This document shows positions 1 to 11,785 of a stretch of 25,000 nucleotides of DNA, in pieces; the first letter of the stretch is position 1, and each line of letters opens with the position of its first letter. The DNA is from Cryptococcus deneoformans JEC21 (lineage: Eukaryota > Basidiomycota > Tremellomycetes > Tremellales > Cryptococcaceae). The position numbers were made by a program, and so were the translations under genes. The stretch covers positions 83,941-108,940 of the forward strand of contig NC_006679.1 of NCBI RefSeq assembly GCF_000091045.1. The letters run 5' to 3'. The notes beneath the pieces were generated by a model. It did not search any database, had not been told where the DNA came from, and saw nothing but the letters and a program-made list of their open reading frames with translations.

Positions 1-898
1 ACTCGGTGCGAGTGCCAAGCCGGAGCCAGTCACAGGAGAAAAGGGAGAAGGAGAAGTAAAGATATCCCCCTCTTCATTGGGTGAACTTACACCTACAGCT
101 GAAATTGGTGAGGACAGGCGGACAGGTATATGGGTATTTGACCATGAAGGAGGAGCAGATCGAGAAGGTGGGGTGAATGTACTGGGTACGTTGAAGATGA
201 CTGATCGAACTTCCGCATCTTGAGCAGAATCGGGGCGAGTGACGGTATATTCTGGCGTCTGCCACCCTTTAGCAGCGGAAGTACCCACAGCACTAGTAAC
301 AGGTGTTGGTGCTTTGAATGTTTTGAAAGGTTTTCCGATCATGTTAGGGGAGGGAGACGATGAAGATGATGGCGGCAGTTCAAAAAGTGGGTTTGCTGGC
401 TTGAATTCCGACTCAAACTCCTCACTCCCAGCTCTTTTACTCCCTCTCCTCCTTAAACTCTTTCCTTCACCCCTCCGCTCACCTCCTGGGCTTAAGATGG
501 CAGTGGAAGTACCGATCACAGGCATGGCTATCGCTTTTCCATCCACCTCTTCATCTTCTTCTTCATCTTCAACCCTTTCATACCGGTGTCCCCGAGGATG
601 ACGATGAAAATAATGCACAGAAGGCACGCCAACCCTGTCCGCAACAGCCTCAGCTCTAGATCGCGATGTTTCCCATGCTGACTCGATGTACGGTGCCAAA
701 TGGGGATCGTACACAAACTAAAGAAAGTGAAAGTAAGTTAGCTTTTATCTTAATAGTCATGGGCATGCGATTGTAGCAAGATACTTGTAGCCAAGGGGGG
801 AAGAAACAAGGAGGACGTACTTTTTTGAACATGTACCCCGTACCGATGACGGCGATCGTACCTAGAATAATAGGAGCCGCAGCTGGCATGATGGGCAA
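1..898 (-). CDS. Hypothetical protein with N-terminal membrane segment (5' part, cut by window edge)
   Basis: I do not recognise this protein. Exon 1 (898-821) starts at ATG 898 (a second ATG is at 889) and encodes a short hydrophobic segment rich in Ala, Ile, Gly and Val, ending in Lys-Lys, which looks like a signal anchor. An intron at 820-718 (donor GTACGT, acceptor TTTAG) joins it in phase 0 to exon 2, which stays open from 717 to the window edge. Exon 2 begins with FVYDPHLAPYIESAWE, followed by a low-complexity part: an Asp/Glu-rich stretch at about 540-600, an Arg/Lys-rich stretch near 440-480, and long Ser/Pro/Thr-rich segments. This suggests a single-pass membrane protein with a disordered soluble tail. 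The stop codon lies outside the window. The gene is divergent from the broken gene at 2243-4121. Confidence 0.7.
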
Positions 899-2242
899 TT
901 AGATACTGGATATACTTTTCCCCGGAACTGTTGGAGCTCGTGCGAGCTTTTTTGTAGCGCCTGTAGCCCTTTGTAGTGTTAATTGGTGAGGGTGAAACTT
1001 CCTTCTGTACTGCAAGTGACGGAATTGTCTTCTTTTTATATGATTTCAGTAATGTCAACGTATTCTAGGTTGAAGGAAGTTGACAATCAATTATGCGTTG
1101 ACTGTTTGAACGTGTATGATGTACGATGTATGTCCTTCAGGCGACAAGTGACGAGCGATTATCAAGCTGAGGTCGGACTCGAGTGGCAAATCACTACCGT
1201 CGACAGGCCCAAGCTGGATTTGTGTGAACGGCTACTAGACGTTTGCGGAATGAATATTTTTTGGTGGCAGAGTGAAGATATCCTCCCAGAATTGAAGGCA
1301 AGGAAAAAATACTGGAGAAGTTGTATATATGTATAAACATAAAATGTGCATAGTTATTAACAGCGGATTATGGACCGATCACAGCTACTCGTTCGACGTC
1401 ACTTTTTTGGTTGTGATGGAGGCGTCGTAAGAATTTAACTGCGGCAGCAGCATTTATCGAATGCACAAAAAGACAATTAAAATAATTATAATTGTTATCA
1501 AGCTTTGCCTTCAATATCTTAGCCCTTCGACACTCGCACAGTTATTCAGAAGTAGAGCATGGAGTAGTGCATGCACACCAGCGTCAAGTATGAAGTACTT
1601 TTATGCTCACCAACCATCTTCGTCCCAGACTTTCACATCAGATCATCATCAGCTGCTGCCGTCGGCCGTCGGCCTCTCCCGCCGACGAACGCCGCGACGA
1701 CGATCGACGAACAATTAAATTGATGTGGCACTATCCCACTTTCCCTGGTGCCCAGTTCCCCCCCACCACCTGCTGCACCGTCGCCGTCTTGCTCCTGTTT
1801 CCTCGCGCCTCCGCCGCTCTTTCACCTTCTTTGCATCTTCCGGTTTCCGTCTTCCAATAACCCGCCACGAAGAACATTCAAAGCCTCTTCTTCTTTCGTC
1901 GTTGCCCCCCTTACCCTCCGTTAGGGCAAGGACGTTCGCGATGTGAGGAGGAGGGAAAAACCGAAAATAGGGTCAAGTTATGGGACCAAACAATAAAAAT
2001 AAAAATAAGAACAAGTTAACATCATTTGATCGTCCTGATCGGCATGATTTGTGTTCCTTACCGCGCGCCCATCTATCGGGAAAGCTCAACCTTGCCCCGT
2101 TCGATTCACTCCGTCAGCGCTGGGGTTTCGCCCATGTAAAAAACCTTCTGCATCTCCACTTCGTCTTCTCCCTCTCTCCCGACAATCATTGCACAACCAC
2201 TTCTTCGCTTTAAAGCCTTCTTATAAATCTTTACAACTTTCA
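899..2242. other. Intergenic region between divergent genes
   Basis: No convincing coding exon is seen in these 1344 bases. The left part is AT-rich around 1440-1500. A pyrimidine-rich stretch covers about 1735-1920, and an A-rich run with repeated AATAAA units lies at 1990-2010. Such CT-rich tracts are common upstream of fungal genes, so this is probably a bidirectional promoter with the 5' UTR of the rightward gene. An upstream first exon of that gene may hide near 2044-2136 (an ATG followed by an open frame ending at a GTAAAA donor-like site), but its phase could not be made to fit. Confidence 0.5.
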
Positions 2243-4121
2243 ATGGAGACGAAGCCGAGAGCCTGCCCAAAGGAAAAGTTCTCTGTGAGACGAGCGAAAG
2301 CGCACCACCAGGAAGACTGACAGACAACAGACACGGCGTTCATGCCTCTGCGTCCAGGGACACGGATACCTCGGAATCAGCACCCAAATCGCCTTCCCTT
2401 CTCGCCAAAGACTATTCTCTTTCATCCCCTTCATCCTCCACAAACAGCGGGACGCCCAACTCTTCTGTTCTACCCACTCCACTTTCCCTTCCCACCTCCA
2501 GAGAGAGTGCCAAGACTCTAGACCAAGCTCTCCACCCTCGCCCCAGAACTCAATGCTGTCGACCTGTACGTCGAGCTTTCCGAGCAGGCTCTTGACCAGG
2601 CGTCAATCATGTCGACACTGGCTGCTACAGAGCGTGTCAAATCTCCCAACACTATAGCCAATCTTGTCGCTCGTGCTCAGCTTGCGTCGGGCGAATCGTC
2701 GCTTGAGATGCTTGGACACACTTTCGCCTTGGGCGTGGAGCTTGATGAGGATGACTTTAGGGCGCTCTTACAGGATATGGCGCTGTTGTCAAACGAGTGT
2801 CGGCAGCGGGCAGCGAAGCTCAAGGGTCACAAGGGGGCTGTTGTGTCCACTTTGGCTTGGGAGTCACTCAGGCAACTTGTCGATGCCAAGATAATTTACG
2901 CCAATATGTTACGATGGGTCTGGAGGCAGAGGAAGCCTAGAAGGAATGGGCATACCAAGACCGAGAATCCGGGTTCGTTTGGGACGCCTTCGAGAAATCA
3001 TGATACGAGAGAAAATGTGGGCCAGGCAATCAAGGAAGAAGGTGAGGGTGATATCGAGCCTCATCCTTTCCCTGTTAAACATGGCTCGGTTTGTCAAAGT
3101 CAGGCCCCCTCTAGTCGCCAGGAATCCAACTCTTCATCAAACGATTCCGATGGTCTTGACGCTGCTCATCGCAAGGGATCAAACCCTCTCATCGCGGTCA
3201 GCGAAGATGCCGAGCTTTCCTCTTTCGCAATTCATCCCCGCTACAGGTCATCTGCCACGTCCATCCCTACTCCAGGCCGTCGAAGCGCCTGGCTTCCTTC
3301 ACCTACAGATATGTCGTCACTCTATTCTTCTCGTAATCAATCTATTGCATCTCATGAAGGCAGCCACGAGGGTCTGCCAGTATTGTACCGCACTCAAAGG
3401 ATATCCTCGACCGGTTCCCTCATTTTGCCGAATGGTATTAGTGCATGGAACAGAAACCCTCCGTCATGTACATCCCGTCCGACGATGAGTTTCAGGCTGT
3501 TCATTCGTCAGATCTTGTCAAGTCTGCGTGGATATTACTTGAGGCCAGCGTCAAACATTACAGAATGCGTTTTAATATCCTCACTGACTCCAACCTCCCC
3601 GCCGCCCAGCCCGAGCCAAGAATGAAACCCTTGTCGCCATCGCCTATTCTGCTATGTTAATGGCTTCTCTCGCTCCTCGTTTCTTCCTTGCAAGCGAGAA
3701 GAGAGAAGCTCTGCTTGTTTCAGCAGAAGTTTATAGTACCTGGGCCGCCCGTGAAGTGGGCTGGTCATTCCTTATTGAGGGTACAGAAGCTGCCCTTTTG
3801 GCAGATAGACGTACCAACTCGTGGCGCGCAGATGAGGCAGGTAAACGTGCAGCAATGTTGCTGGTCAGGATTTGGTGGCATCGTGCTGTTACAAGTCAAA
3901 CGATCGATGTCGACACTAAAACTCATGCGAAGGATGCGGTGGAAACGGTAGTGAAGAGAATGAAAGATAAAGAAGGGGTGAAGGAAGGAGATGTCTTTAG
4001 AATGAAGCATTGGCTGTACGTGCAAGAGGGGGAGTTGGATGCGGCCGAAGGGTTATTCTGGAGGAGTGTATGTAGGAGCTTGAGAGGTGGCCGTGGATTC
4101 GTTATGAGACAGAATTCATAG
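2243..4121 (+). pseudogene. Large hypothetical gene with a broken reading frame (possible pseudogene)
   Basis: The family was not recognised. Protein-like sequence continues across the region but changes frame. One frame covers about 2245-2530 and is Ser/Thr/Pro-rich. A second covers about 2535-3440, with a helical part (LNAVDLYVELSEQALDQ, then VELDEDDFRALLQDMALL) and a long polar linker. A third covers 3455-3600 (VMYIPSDDEFQAVHSSDLV). A fourth runs from about 3612 to the stop at 4119-4121 (NETLVAIAYSAMLMASLAPR, ending in a charged helical region). The ATG at 2243 is out of frame with the first segment, and no ATG lies in that frame after the stop at 2224. GT..AG pairs at 2467-2521, 3380-3453 and 3569-3609 would each restore frame, but their donors (GTTCTA, GTATTG, GTTTTA) are poor and only the third has a CTGAC branch site. 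Real decay, assembly indels and odd introns all remain possible. Confidence 0.5.
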
Positions 4122-4679
4122 AAAGGAAAAGGAGGCATCGGGCGTCTGGCGAGTGGAGCACTTCAGTTGTAAGGTCATGTACGTAGGCCTTGTAATATTT
4201 GCCAGCCTTATAATCATGGCTTGTGACTTTCTGTATGCTTCGCAATCTTGATGCCCTACAACCGATAGCCGATAGCAATTATCGTATCAGATTAGCAACA
4301 ACATTATCTTGACATCCTTTCGCCAGGTCGCTCACGTCATGTCATCAATACAGCATCAAATTGCTTCTTGTAGTTCTGTTTATGGATTTTCAAGGTGGTT
4401 CTTCTTCTTCTGTTGGCCGGACTTGCAGCGGGACCAAAATGCGTTGCCGGCGGAAAATGATTCCTTCGTGATGGCGTCCCTGGTCCCTGGACTGGGTGCT
4501 TGGATGCCCAGCCTTCTTCTGAGTAGACCACATGGAACATTTATTCTTTTCATGTTTTCTAATCATATCAGATAACGACCACAAATTATCTTTTTATCTC
4601 CTTTTTGTCCAAAGAAATAGTCATCTACTCCTGCGATACCCTCTTTTCGCCATCCCATTGCCGCTGTACACCAGCCGCT
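4122..4679. other. Intergenic region, tandem genes
   Basis: These 558 bases hold the 3' flank of the broken gene and the promoter and 5' leader of the Zn2Cys6 regulator. No RNA gene, repeat or coding exon is seen. The open frame upstream of 4680 that begins near 4605 starts with TTG, not ATG, so it is taken as leader. Confidence 0.5.
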
Positions 4680-7369
4680 ATGTTCATTCCCCGCCAAGAA
4701 GTCCCAGCTGTGCAATATGAATCCCCCGAATCCCAAAGCTCCTCTTCATCGTCATCAGCGACAACAAACATAACTTTTATTTCAGCGTTCTCCAAGATAG
4801 ACCCATCGACAAATAACAGAAGCATGGACAGCCCCATGGCAGGCAATGGAGAAAATGGTGAGGTTGGAGAAGCGTCGGGATCTAACCAGAATGGAGACAA
4901 TGCTTCAGAGACTGCGCAAGAGCGTCGTCGAATTGTCAGGTCTGTCTTCCTGCTTCTCATCGGGTAGCTCAAATGGTTACATGTGCTGATAAACCATTCT
5001 CAAGCAGAGGAAAAACTGGTTGTATAACATGCAGACTACGGAAGAAGAGGTGTGACGAGGCAAAGCCAATTTGTGCGACATGTTCTCGGCTGGGAATCGA
5101 GTGTATGGGTTATGGCGTAAAGAGACCAAAATGGTTGCGAGAAAAAGATAATGCGCAAAAAGCCAAGGAACACATGTATGTCACCTGAACCGCTTCTTTA
5201 GAAGAGGTATTTCTAACACCGGCGCATAGCAAAGCAACCGTTATGAAGAGGTCGATGGCACGGGGCCAAGGCGCTGCTCCTGAACATGAGGACATCTACA
5301 TGTATAACGGCGATGTCAACTTGTCTGCCTCTACAGATACGGTAATGAACAATATATGGGGAGGAGAGGATAATATGGTTGGCGCGGAGATGGCCGATAC
5401 ATACGACTGGGGCCCACCTGGTTCAGCAGCTGATTTCCTCCAAGCTATCAGCCTCGCTCCTTCTATCCCCGTCCCCCCACTGGATCCAAGAGGCAATACA
5501 GACAGCACAATAAACTCTGTTGATGCTTTTTCATTACCATTCTATGCCCCAGGGCCTGATCCATCGATCTTCCCACCTGCGCCTGCTACCAATATGACAG
5601 TAGTCAATGCGAATGGGTCCGCCGATACAAGAGGAGAAGGCAACGATGACGAGCTTGGCGATTTATGGACCTCCTTATTTGGGCAGACTTTTCCTGCGTC
5701 ATGGGGAAATGTCCCTTCACAAGGCCTTCCTTCTCTGACACCATCACCAACTCAATCCAACCAACCATCGCCGTTCTTTGCTCTTCCCTCTCCATTTGCC
5801 GACCTCGGCTTGACGCCTCCCCCTCCTCCGGCTCAACGGAATCCAAAAGACCTCAGCTATCTCAACCATTATCTTAAAGTCGTCCTTCCCATGCAATACA
5901 GAATCATGGGTATATCCGTTCTCATGGGCGATTTCGTCGCCCCTCTCGCACTGTATCATCCAGAGGTCCTCGCTAGTGTGTCTTCCCTCGCTGCCCTGCA
6001 TCTTGTCTCCCAAAGAACGAAGCATCGTAATCGCATTTTCCCTACAGATCCTTCTATCAATTCCCCGTCCATCATGACTACCGGAAGCGGCGCTTTCCGT
6101 GTCGGGTCTGCCAGTCTAACGGAGATAGGTGATGATGAGGCGATTGTGGCAACTGCGGCGCATCAGCGCTCCATTGAGAGACTCAGATTCCTATCGCCGC
6201 AAGAGTTGACAGCCGGAGATGTCATTATTTCCGTACTCTTCGCGATCTCGTACCACCTCTTCTCGGGAGGGACATCAAAGCATCTCAAAGAGATGCTGGC
6301 CATTTCTCAGCGGTGTTTATCAGCGGCGTTGGCGTCCTCTCCAGAGCTTTCCGAGGATGGTATCAGGTAAGCCAAGTTGTATCTCTCTTTCAACGCGTTG
6401 CTAATCGCCATCTTGCAGATCAAACCCTTCGCCCGCTCGACATACCCCTTGGAAAAAATACCGTCACCTCATCGAACACATGATCTGGACCGACGTGATT
6501 GCCTCCGTCTCCCAAAACAAAGCCTCGCGTCTACTTCCTACTTATCGACGTATTCTCATCCATTTCCCGGCAGATACTCCTGAGACTGCAGAGTCAATGA
6601 TTCTGATGGACAAAGTCATGGGATGCGATAGCACAACGGTGAGTCCATCACTTGTCCTATCTGACCGTTTACGAAAGCTGATGCAGGATGGGCAGTTACT
6701 GGCGTATGCTGAAGTTGTTGCGCTTTCCGAATGGCGTGAAAGGGTTGAAAGAATGGGATGTCTGTCGTTGAAAGAGCTGTTAAGACGAGGAGCGGCGATT
6801 GAAAAGCTGTTGGATGAGAGAGCATGGAGAGAAGCCCATCTTGAACGACCAAGTAGTCCGCCTCTGAATAGGGAAGGGCCTAGTGATGATTTGAGAAGAG
6901 TCATGAGCGATGTGTTTTATGGAGCTGCCAAGGTTTTGTTGGCTAGCGTGATTAATGGGCCATTTCCTCGAGGTAAGTCCTATATTATGGGATAACTTCA
7001 TTGTCGCAGTCCGTATTGACTAATTGCACTGCAGTGCCTGATATTGCAGGAGGTGTCCAAGACACTCTCGAGGCGCTCAGCCGCCTTGATACCGAGCACC
7101 AGGATTCAGGACACAACATTCATCGTGCGCTTGTGTTACCCATCACAATCGCCGGATGCCACTGTGAGACACCTGCCCAACAAGCCTTCTTCCGAAACTG
7201 TTTTGAACGATTGGGTCCCGAAGCTAAGGCATTTGGGAATACCGGCCCAGCATTAGAGTTAATGGAGGAGGTATGGAGAAAAAGAAGTATGGCAGAACCG
7301 TATGCCAAAATTTGTATGAGGGACACTATGAAAGAAATGGGCTGGGAAGTGGAGTTATTGTTGATTTAG
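4680..7369 (+). CDS. Zn2Cys6 fungal transcription factor
   Basis: A nuclear DNA-binding regulator, 801 residues from six exons: 4680-4939, 5008-5175, 5230-6366, 6419-6638, 6687-6972 and 7035-7369. All phases close. The start is the first ATG in frame, reading MFIPRQEVPAVQYE. The binuclear zinc cluster lies at about residues 90-120, in exon 2: GCITCRLRKKRC, DEAKPICATC, then SRLGIEC, giving the six-Cys pattern CX2CX6CX6CX2CX6C. A Ser/Gly/Asn-rich leader precedes it. A long acidic and Pro-rich linker follows, then a helical C-terminal region beginning near NHYLKVVLPMQYRIMG that resembles the fungal-specific factor domain of the Fungal_trans_2 type. The last exon has the usual C-terminal look (ALELMEEVWRKR, then MRDTMKEMGW). 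Its target genes cannot be told from sequence. It is convergent with the FMN-binding gene, with 63 bases between stops. Confidence 0.9.
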
Positions 7370-7432
7370 ACCTGTGTGTCGTTATTGTACCATAGATGTA
7401 TGTTGCATCATGATGTACATCTTGTATCGCTA

Positions 7433-8386
7433 TCATAATCTTGTGACAGGCTTTCTCTTCTTGCCCAACCCCTCAATCGCTCCATCTTCATGAGCCCAAG
7501 CCGATTTTTGCGCAAAAACTTTCCCTTCCACATTCCTACTTTCGAACAACAACTCCAACTCTTCTCTATCATTGCCAAACCCTATCAGATTCCCCCATTG
7601 CGTCCAGCAAGGAATAACACCTTTGAAGGCATTTGCTTCTTCACCAGGGATCACCTCAGTCACCGGTTCCTTTCCCCCATTGAATGCGCCATATCTTTGC
7701 TTACAGCTCACGGCAGAAATCTTACACCGTATAACTGTTGTGCCCTTGACATTGGCGTCCATAGGTTGTCCAACACTTGCGATACGGTCGTACCCCAAAA
7801 TGGTGTTGGTAACGGCAGCGAGAGCGGCTCGTTTTTCTTCGTGATCAGTTTCGTCGGAGAGGACAACAGGCTCATGAAGGTGAAGCGTAGCGCTGCGGTA
7901 GTTGAGACTGTGATCGTGTGCAGTGGGAGAGAGAACCAAACCGTCAACTACAAGATTGATGATGAGCAACTGATTCGGTCGTAGATATGAGGGATGTACT
8001 TCGCGTAGTGGTTGCGGTGAAATTACCGCTTCCTCTTGTGCAGGCCTCCACTAATCCAGAGTATTTATGACTACAATGCGATTCAGGCAGTCAGCCATTG
8101 TGATAAGCAGGCTCTAAAGTCTATACGAGAAGGCTCACGAATGAAGATATACCACATAGCTATCCTGGTCGTCCTCATCCTCCCCTTCGCATACCATTAC
8201 GGTGATAAGCGGGATATTCATTATTGTCTCTTTGCGCCGCTGCTTGCTCTCCCCCTCTTCATCCCCAGGGTGCACGAAGGCGACATGGGCGACCATTCCT
8301 TCACGAAAGATGTCGAGCGCGGCTCGAAGAGAGTATGAAGCTCTGTTCTTGTACAGCCGGATATCAGCAGAAGGTTGAGAGGCCAT
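7433..8386 (-). CDS. FMN-binding, pyridoxamine 5'-phosphate oxidase-like protein
   Basis: A flavin-binding split-barrel protein of the Pyridox_ox_2 / COG3467 type; the substrate is unknown. The start at ATG 8386 gives MASQPSADIRLYKNRASYSL, the usual opening, followed by FREGMVAHVAFV and YVVYLHS. Exon 1 is 8386-8139. Intron 1 (8138-8071, donor GTGAGC, branch CTGAC, acceptor TTGTAG) leads to HKYSGLVEACTRGS. The strongly conserved core VVDGLVLSPTAHDHSLNYRS and KGTTVIRCKISAVSCKQRYG lies in the last exon, ending at 7433. The join between these parts is unclear. The frames agree only if a 28-base intron (8026-7999, GTAATT..GAAG) is removed, or if one base was lost. With that intron the protein is 285 residues, near the family's usual size. 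It is divergent from the prolyl oligopeptidase gene and may share its promoter. Confidence 0.75.
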
Positions 8387-8832
8387 GATGACAGGTGTTT
8401 TGGGATCTATGCTCTGGGTGATTGTGGAGAATGTGGTGCATAAAGAGTCCCGGAAATAGTGACTGTCAGTTTCGTTTGTATTTCGCGCCTCCTGAATCGT
8501 CCATTCACGTCGGCGGCTTAACACCCTGCCAAAACAAAGTTACGTGAAGTCTTCCGACGGACATTTTTAGCGCCTGAAATTCGAGCGCGCGCCTGCGACG
8601 GAGAGCCAAACAAATAATCAAATAATCAGAAGCTTGAAGCCGAAGAGCATTTTCGTTCAGATCAGCTTTCGCTCGTCGTATTGAAATGACATCTCATGGC
8701 CGCTCTTTATGCTTTCAAAGGCGCCCGTCGCTAATCAGATAAGCAGATAAAGCTCTGGCAGCAGATCTGCGACAACTCCTTTGTGCTCATACTTTTACTA
8801 TACACACACTAAAAATAACGTATAGCTCTGCC
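8387..8832. promoter_or_regulatory. Divergent promoter between the FMN-binding and peptidase genes
   Basis: These 446 bases separate two divergent start codons, so both 5' leaders and promoters must lie here. Two GATAA sites in direct orientation sit at 8738-8742 and 8746-8750, about 85-95 bases before the peptidase ATG. GATA factors control nitrogen-source genes in fungi, which would suit a peptidase. No TATA box was identified with confidence. The stretch 8524-8590 is relatively GC-rich. Confidence 0.45.
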
Positions 8833-11785
8833 ATGGCTATCGAAACTTCGGCCGCCCACGACGTCGACAGTGCACCTCACGGTCTTCTCAAGAACGCACC
8901 TACGGACGACCTGACTCTCGAAGATGAAAGTTGGCAGCATAGTGTTTGCGTGCACTCTTACCCATCTCCACCCTTAAATGGGGGCGTGACTGAAATCATC
9001 TTCGATATTGAAGTCAAGGACCCTTGGAGGGCCCTTGAGGACCAAGGCTCCGAAGTGACCAAGAAGTTTATTGAGGAGCAGAACCACGTGAGCCTTCCAC
9101 TACCTCCTTAGCACATCTATGTGGAAGCCACCGCTAATTGAGTTATTCACAGTTGTCCGTCCCTCGCCTCAGCAATCACCCTCTTCGAACGGAGCTTGAG
9201 ATTGCTGTCGAACAATGCTACAATCACGAGCGCATGACCTGTCCTGAACTTCAAGCCAGCGGCTATTATTACTGGAAATACAATCAAGGTACATCTCCCC
9301 GAGATGTCATTCTCCGTTCAAAAAATCTCGAGAGTGATTTTGGCAAGTTTGCCTCCGAGGACGGCAAGGGCCCTGAGCTTTTCTTCGACCTTAATACAGA
9401 AGAAAACATATCTTTATATGCTCACAGCTTCAGCCCTAGCGGGAAACTTTGGTGTGCCATTCTTCAACAGTCTGGGTGAGTTTTCCGTTCTCCGTATGTA
9501 TCTGCCTCCTGATACTCGATCCAGGGGTGACTGGTTGCGTCTTCGTGTATATGACACTCAGACTAAGAAGGCTATCGAGAGAAGTGTGGGAGGAGCGAAA
9601 TTTACTTTTGGTGCTACCTGGGTGGGGGAGAAAGTGAGTAATCATGCCGTTTATTACTCGGTGCTATCTAACAGGCGTGCAGGGCTTCATCTACAAGCGA
9701 GTGATCGACTACGATACCACCGACGGCAACTACCAAGCAAAGGAAGGTCAATTCGGCTTGTTCTATCATCAAATCGGCACTCCCCAATCAGAAGATGTCC
9801 TCGTCTGGAAAGCCCCAGAGGGCGTCTTCCAGTACATTGGCAAGCCCTTGATCATCACATCCGATGCCAAAGAGGAGAATAAGAAGAGGGCTTGGTTCAT
9901 GCTCGATATCTACAGGAACACAAGTCCGGAGACTGAGGTTTTGATGGTGGAGCTGCCTGGAGGGACAGCTGGCCCTGTGGGTCATACACTGCCATCTCTT
10001 GTGCTACATGGGAAAAAATGGGTATCAAAAGGCTTCACTGGAATGACCAATTGTAAGTTCCGTTCCATAATCGTTTTGCTCCACTTTTGACATTTGCGCT
10101 AGATATTGGCTCTTTGTCCGACGACACTCACTTGTTCACCTCTTTCACCGACGGAATCTCCACTGGCCGAATTATCTCTGTGAGCGCTGCTGACTATGAC
10201 GCCTGTGGCGTCAACGAGGCTATCAAGTTCAACACTGTCGTTCCCGCAAACTCCGAGGGCCATCAACTACGTCACGCATACCTTATTGGCGACCAAGTCA
10301 TCGTTCTCGATTATCTCAAGCATGGTTGTTCGTTCCTCGTGTTCCTAGATGCTCGGACCGGCAAATCTGTGGGCTCGTCAGACTCCAGGGGAACCCGCGG
10401 TGATGCCGCTATAGATCCAGATGTGGAAGTGCCTGTTCCAGAGGAGGAGGTAGCCGAGCAATCACCAACTGAAGATCAAGTCATCATACCTCAACATGCC
10501 TCCATCAATGAACTCCAAAGCCGACCAGACTCGAACGACTTTTATTTTTCAGTAAACACCTTTGTCGCTCCTCCTTACGTGCTTCGAGGAGAATTAATTA
10601 AAAATCACAAGGTGGAGAAGGGCATCAAGATCAGTGGCATTTCAAAATCTCACACGATGCCTCAAGAGACTCTTGTCTGTTCTCAGTTGTTTTACGAGTC
10701 GCATGATGGTGTCAAGATCCCGATGTTCATCTGCCATGCCCACGATCTCGATTTGACCAAGCCTAACCCGGCACTAGTTCACGCTTACGGTGGCTTCTGT
10801 TCTCCATCTCTTCCCCGCTTTGACCCCATGTTTGTGGCGTTCATGCGCAACCTCAGAGGGATGTAAGTACGCAAATAATGGTCCACCACATATTTCAAGC
10901 TTATTCTACCTGTAGTGTTGCCGTTGCTGGCATTCGTGGAGGTGGAGAATACGGGCCTGAATGGCATGAAGCCGCGCTCGGTATCAAGCGATGGGTAGGA
11001 TGGGACGACTTTGCTTGGGCAGCCAAGTACCTGCAAGGGAAAGGTCTTACAACTCCGGCGCTCACTGCGACTTACGGAACATCAAACGGGGGCCTTCTGG
11101 TGTCGGCTGCCATGGTTCGCAACCCAAGCTTGTATTCTGTCGTTTTTCCCGATGTTGCCATCACCGACCTTCTGAGGTATCACAAATTCGTATATCTTTT
11201 CACACCTTTTTTAAACTAGGCAAAAGCTTATTGCGCTGTTAGACTCTTGGTCGTATCTGGATGGACGAGTATGGGTCTCCCGAAAAGGCTGAGGACTTCC
11301 CCATTCTCCATTCCACTTCACCTCTTCACAGTGTAGACGGCGACCCCGCCGTTCAGTATCCCGCTGTGCTTATAACTACTGCCGATCACGACACCCGGGT
11401 CGTTCCTAGTCATTCTCTCAAGTTCCTGGCGGAGCTCCAAGGTCAGTCTTCCATCAAATATATTGCTGTTTGTGGCTTTTACTGACGGTCTCTGCTAATA
11501 AAATTAGCTCGGAAGTCCGAGAACAAGGGGGTATTGTAATTCAATCTGTTTTTATCAGTAAATGACGAGGACGCTAATGATGGTTTGCATAGCCTCGGCC
11601 GCATTTACGAAAATGCTGGTCATGAGCGTGAGTAATGTCCTTCTTCTAGCCTAATCACGATGATGCTTGATGGACAACTAAAACTAACGATGCACTCGAT
11701 AGTCGGTTCAAAACCTACCAAGAAGAAGGTTGAGGAGGCAGTTGACCGTCTGGTTTTTGTTTTGTACAACTTGAAGGAACAGTGA
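8833..11785 (+). CDS. Prolyl oligopeptidase (serine peptidase family S9A)
   Basis: A cytosolic peptidase that cuts short peptides after proline. Ten exons: 8833-9087, 9153-9475, 9525-9633, 9683-10052, 10103-10862, 10916-11189, 11243-11441, 11508-11535, 11593-11627 and 11703-11785. Phases close to 811 residues, longer than the roughly 710-760 usual in the family. The N-terminal part has the family pattern (KDPWRALEDQGSEVTKKFIE), then the propeller, then the hydrolase domain with VAVAGIRGGGEYGPEWHEA. The triad is visible: Ser662 in YGTSNGGLL, Asp747 in TADHDTRVVPSHS (with substrate-binding Arg749) and His783 in ENAGHE. No signal peptide is seen. An acidic, Pro/Glu-rich insert at about residues 435-488 interrupts the propeller and explains much of the extra length. 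Exons 8 and 9 are only 28 and 35 bases. The donor at 11536 (GTAATT) is needed to keep frame. Confidence 0.93.

Noticed and set aside
983..1336. Plus-strand open frame of 117 codons
   Set aside because: It starts with TTG, has no family-like motif, and lies in an AT-rich upstream region. It may be chance.
7490..7984. Plus-strand frame of 164 codons
   Set aside because: It is a shadow of the FMN-binding gene on the minus strand, which has the conserved motifs.
11508..11600. Apparent frameshift in a G run in the peptidase gene
   Set aside because: Using the GTAATT donor at 11536, instead of the GTATTG at 11531, restores the frame exactly and gives GVFLGRIYENAGHE.
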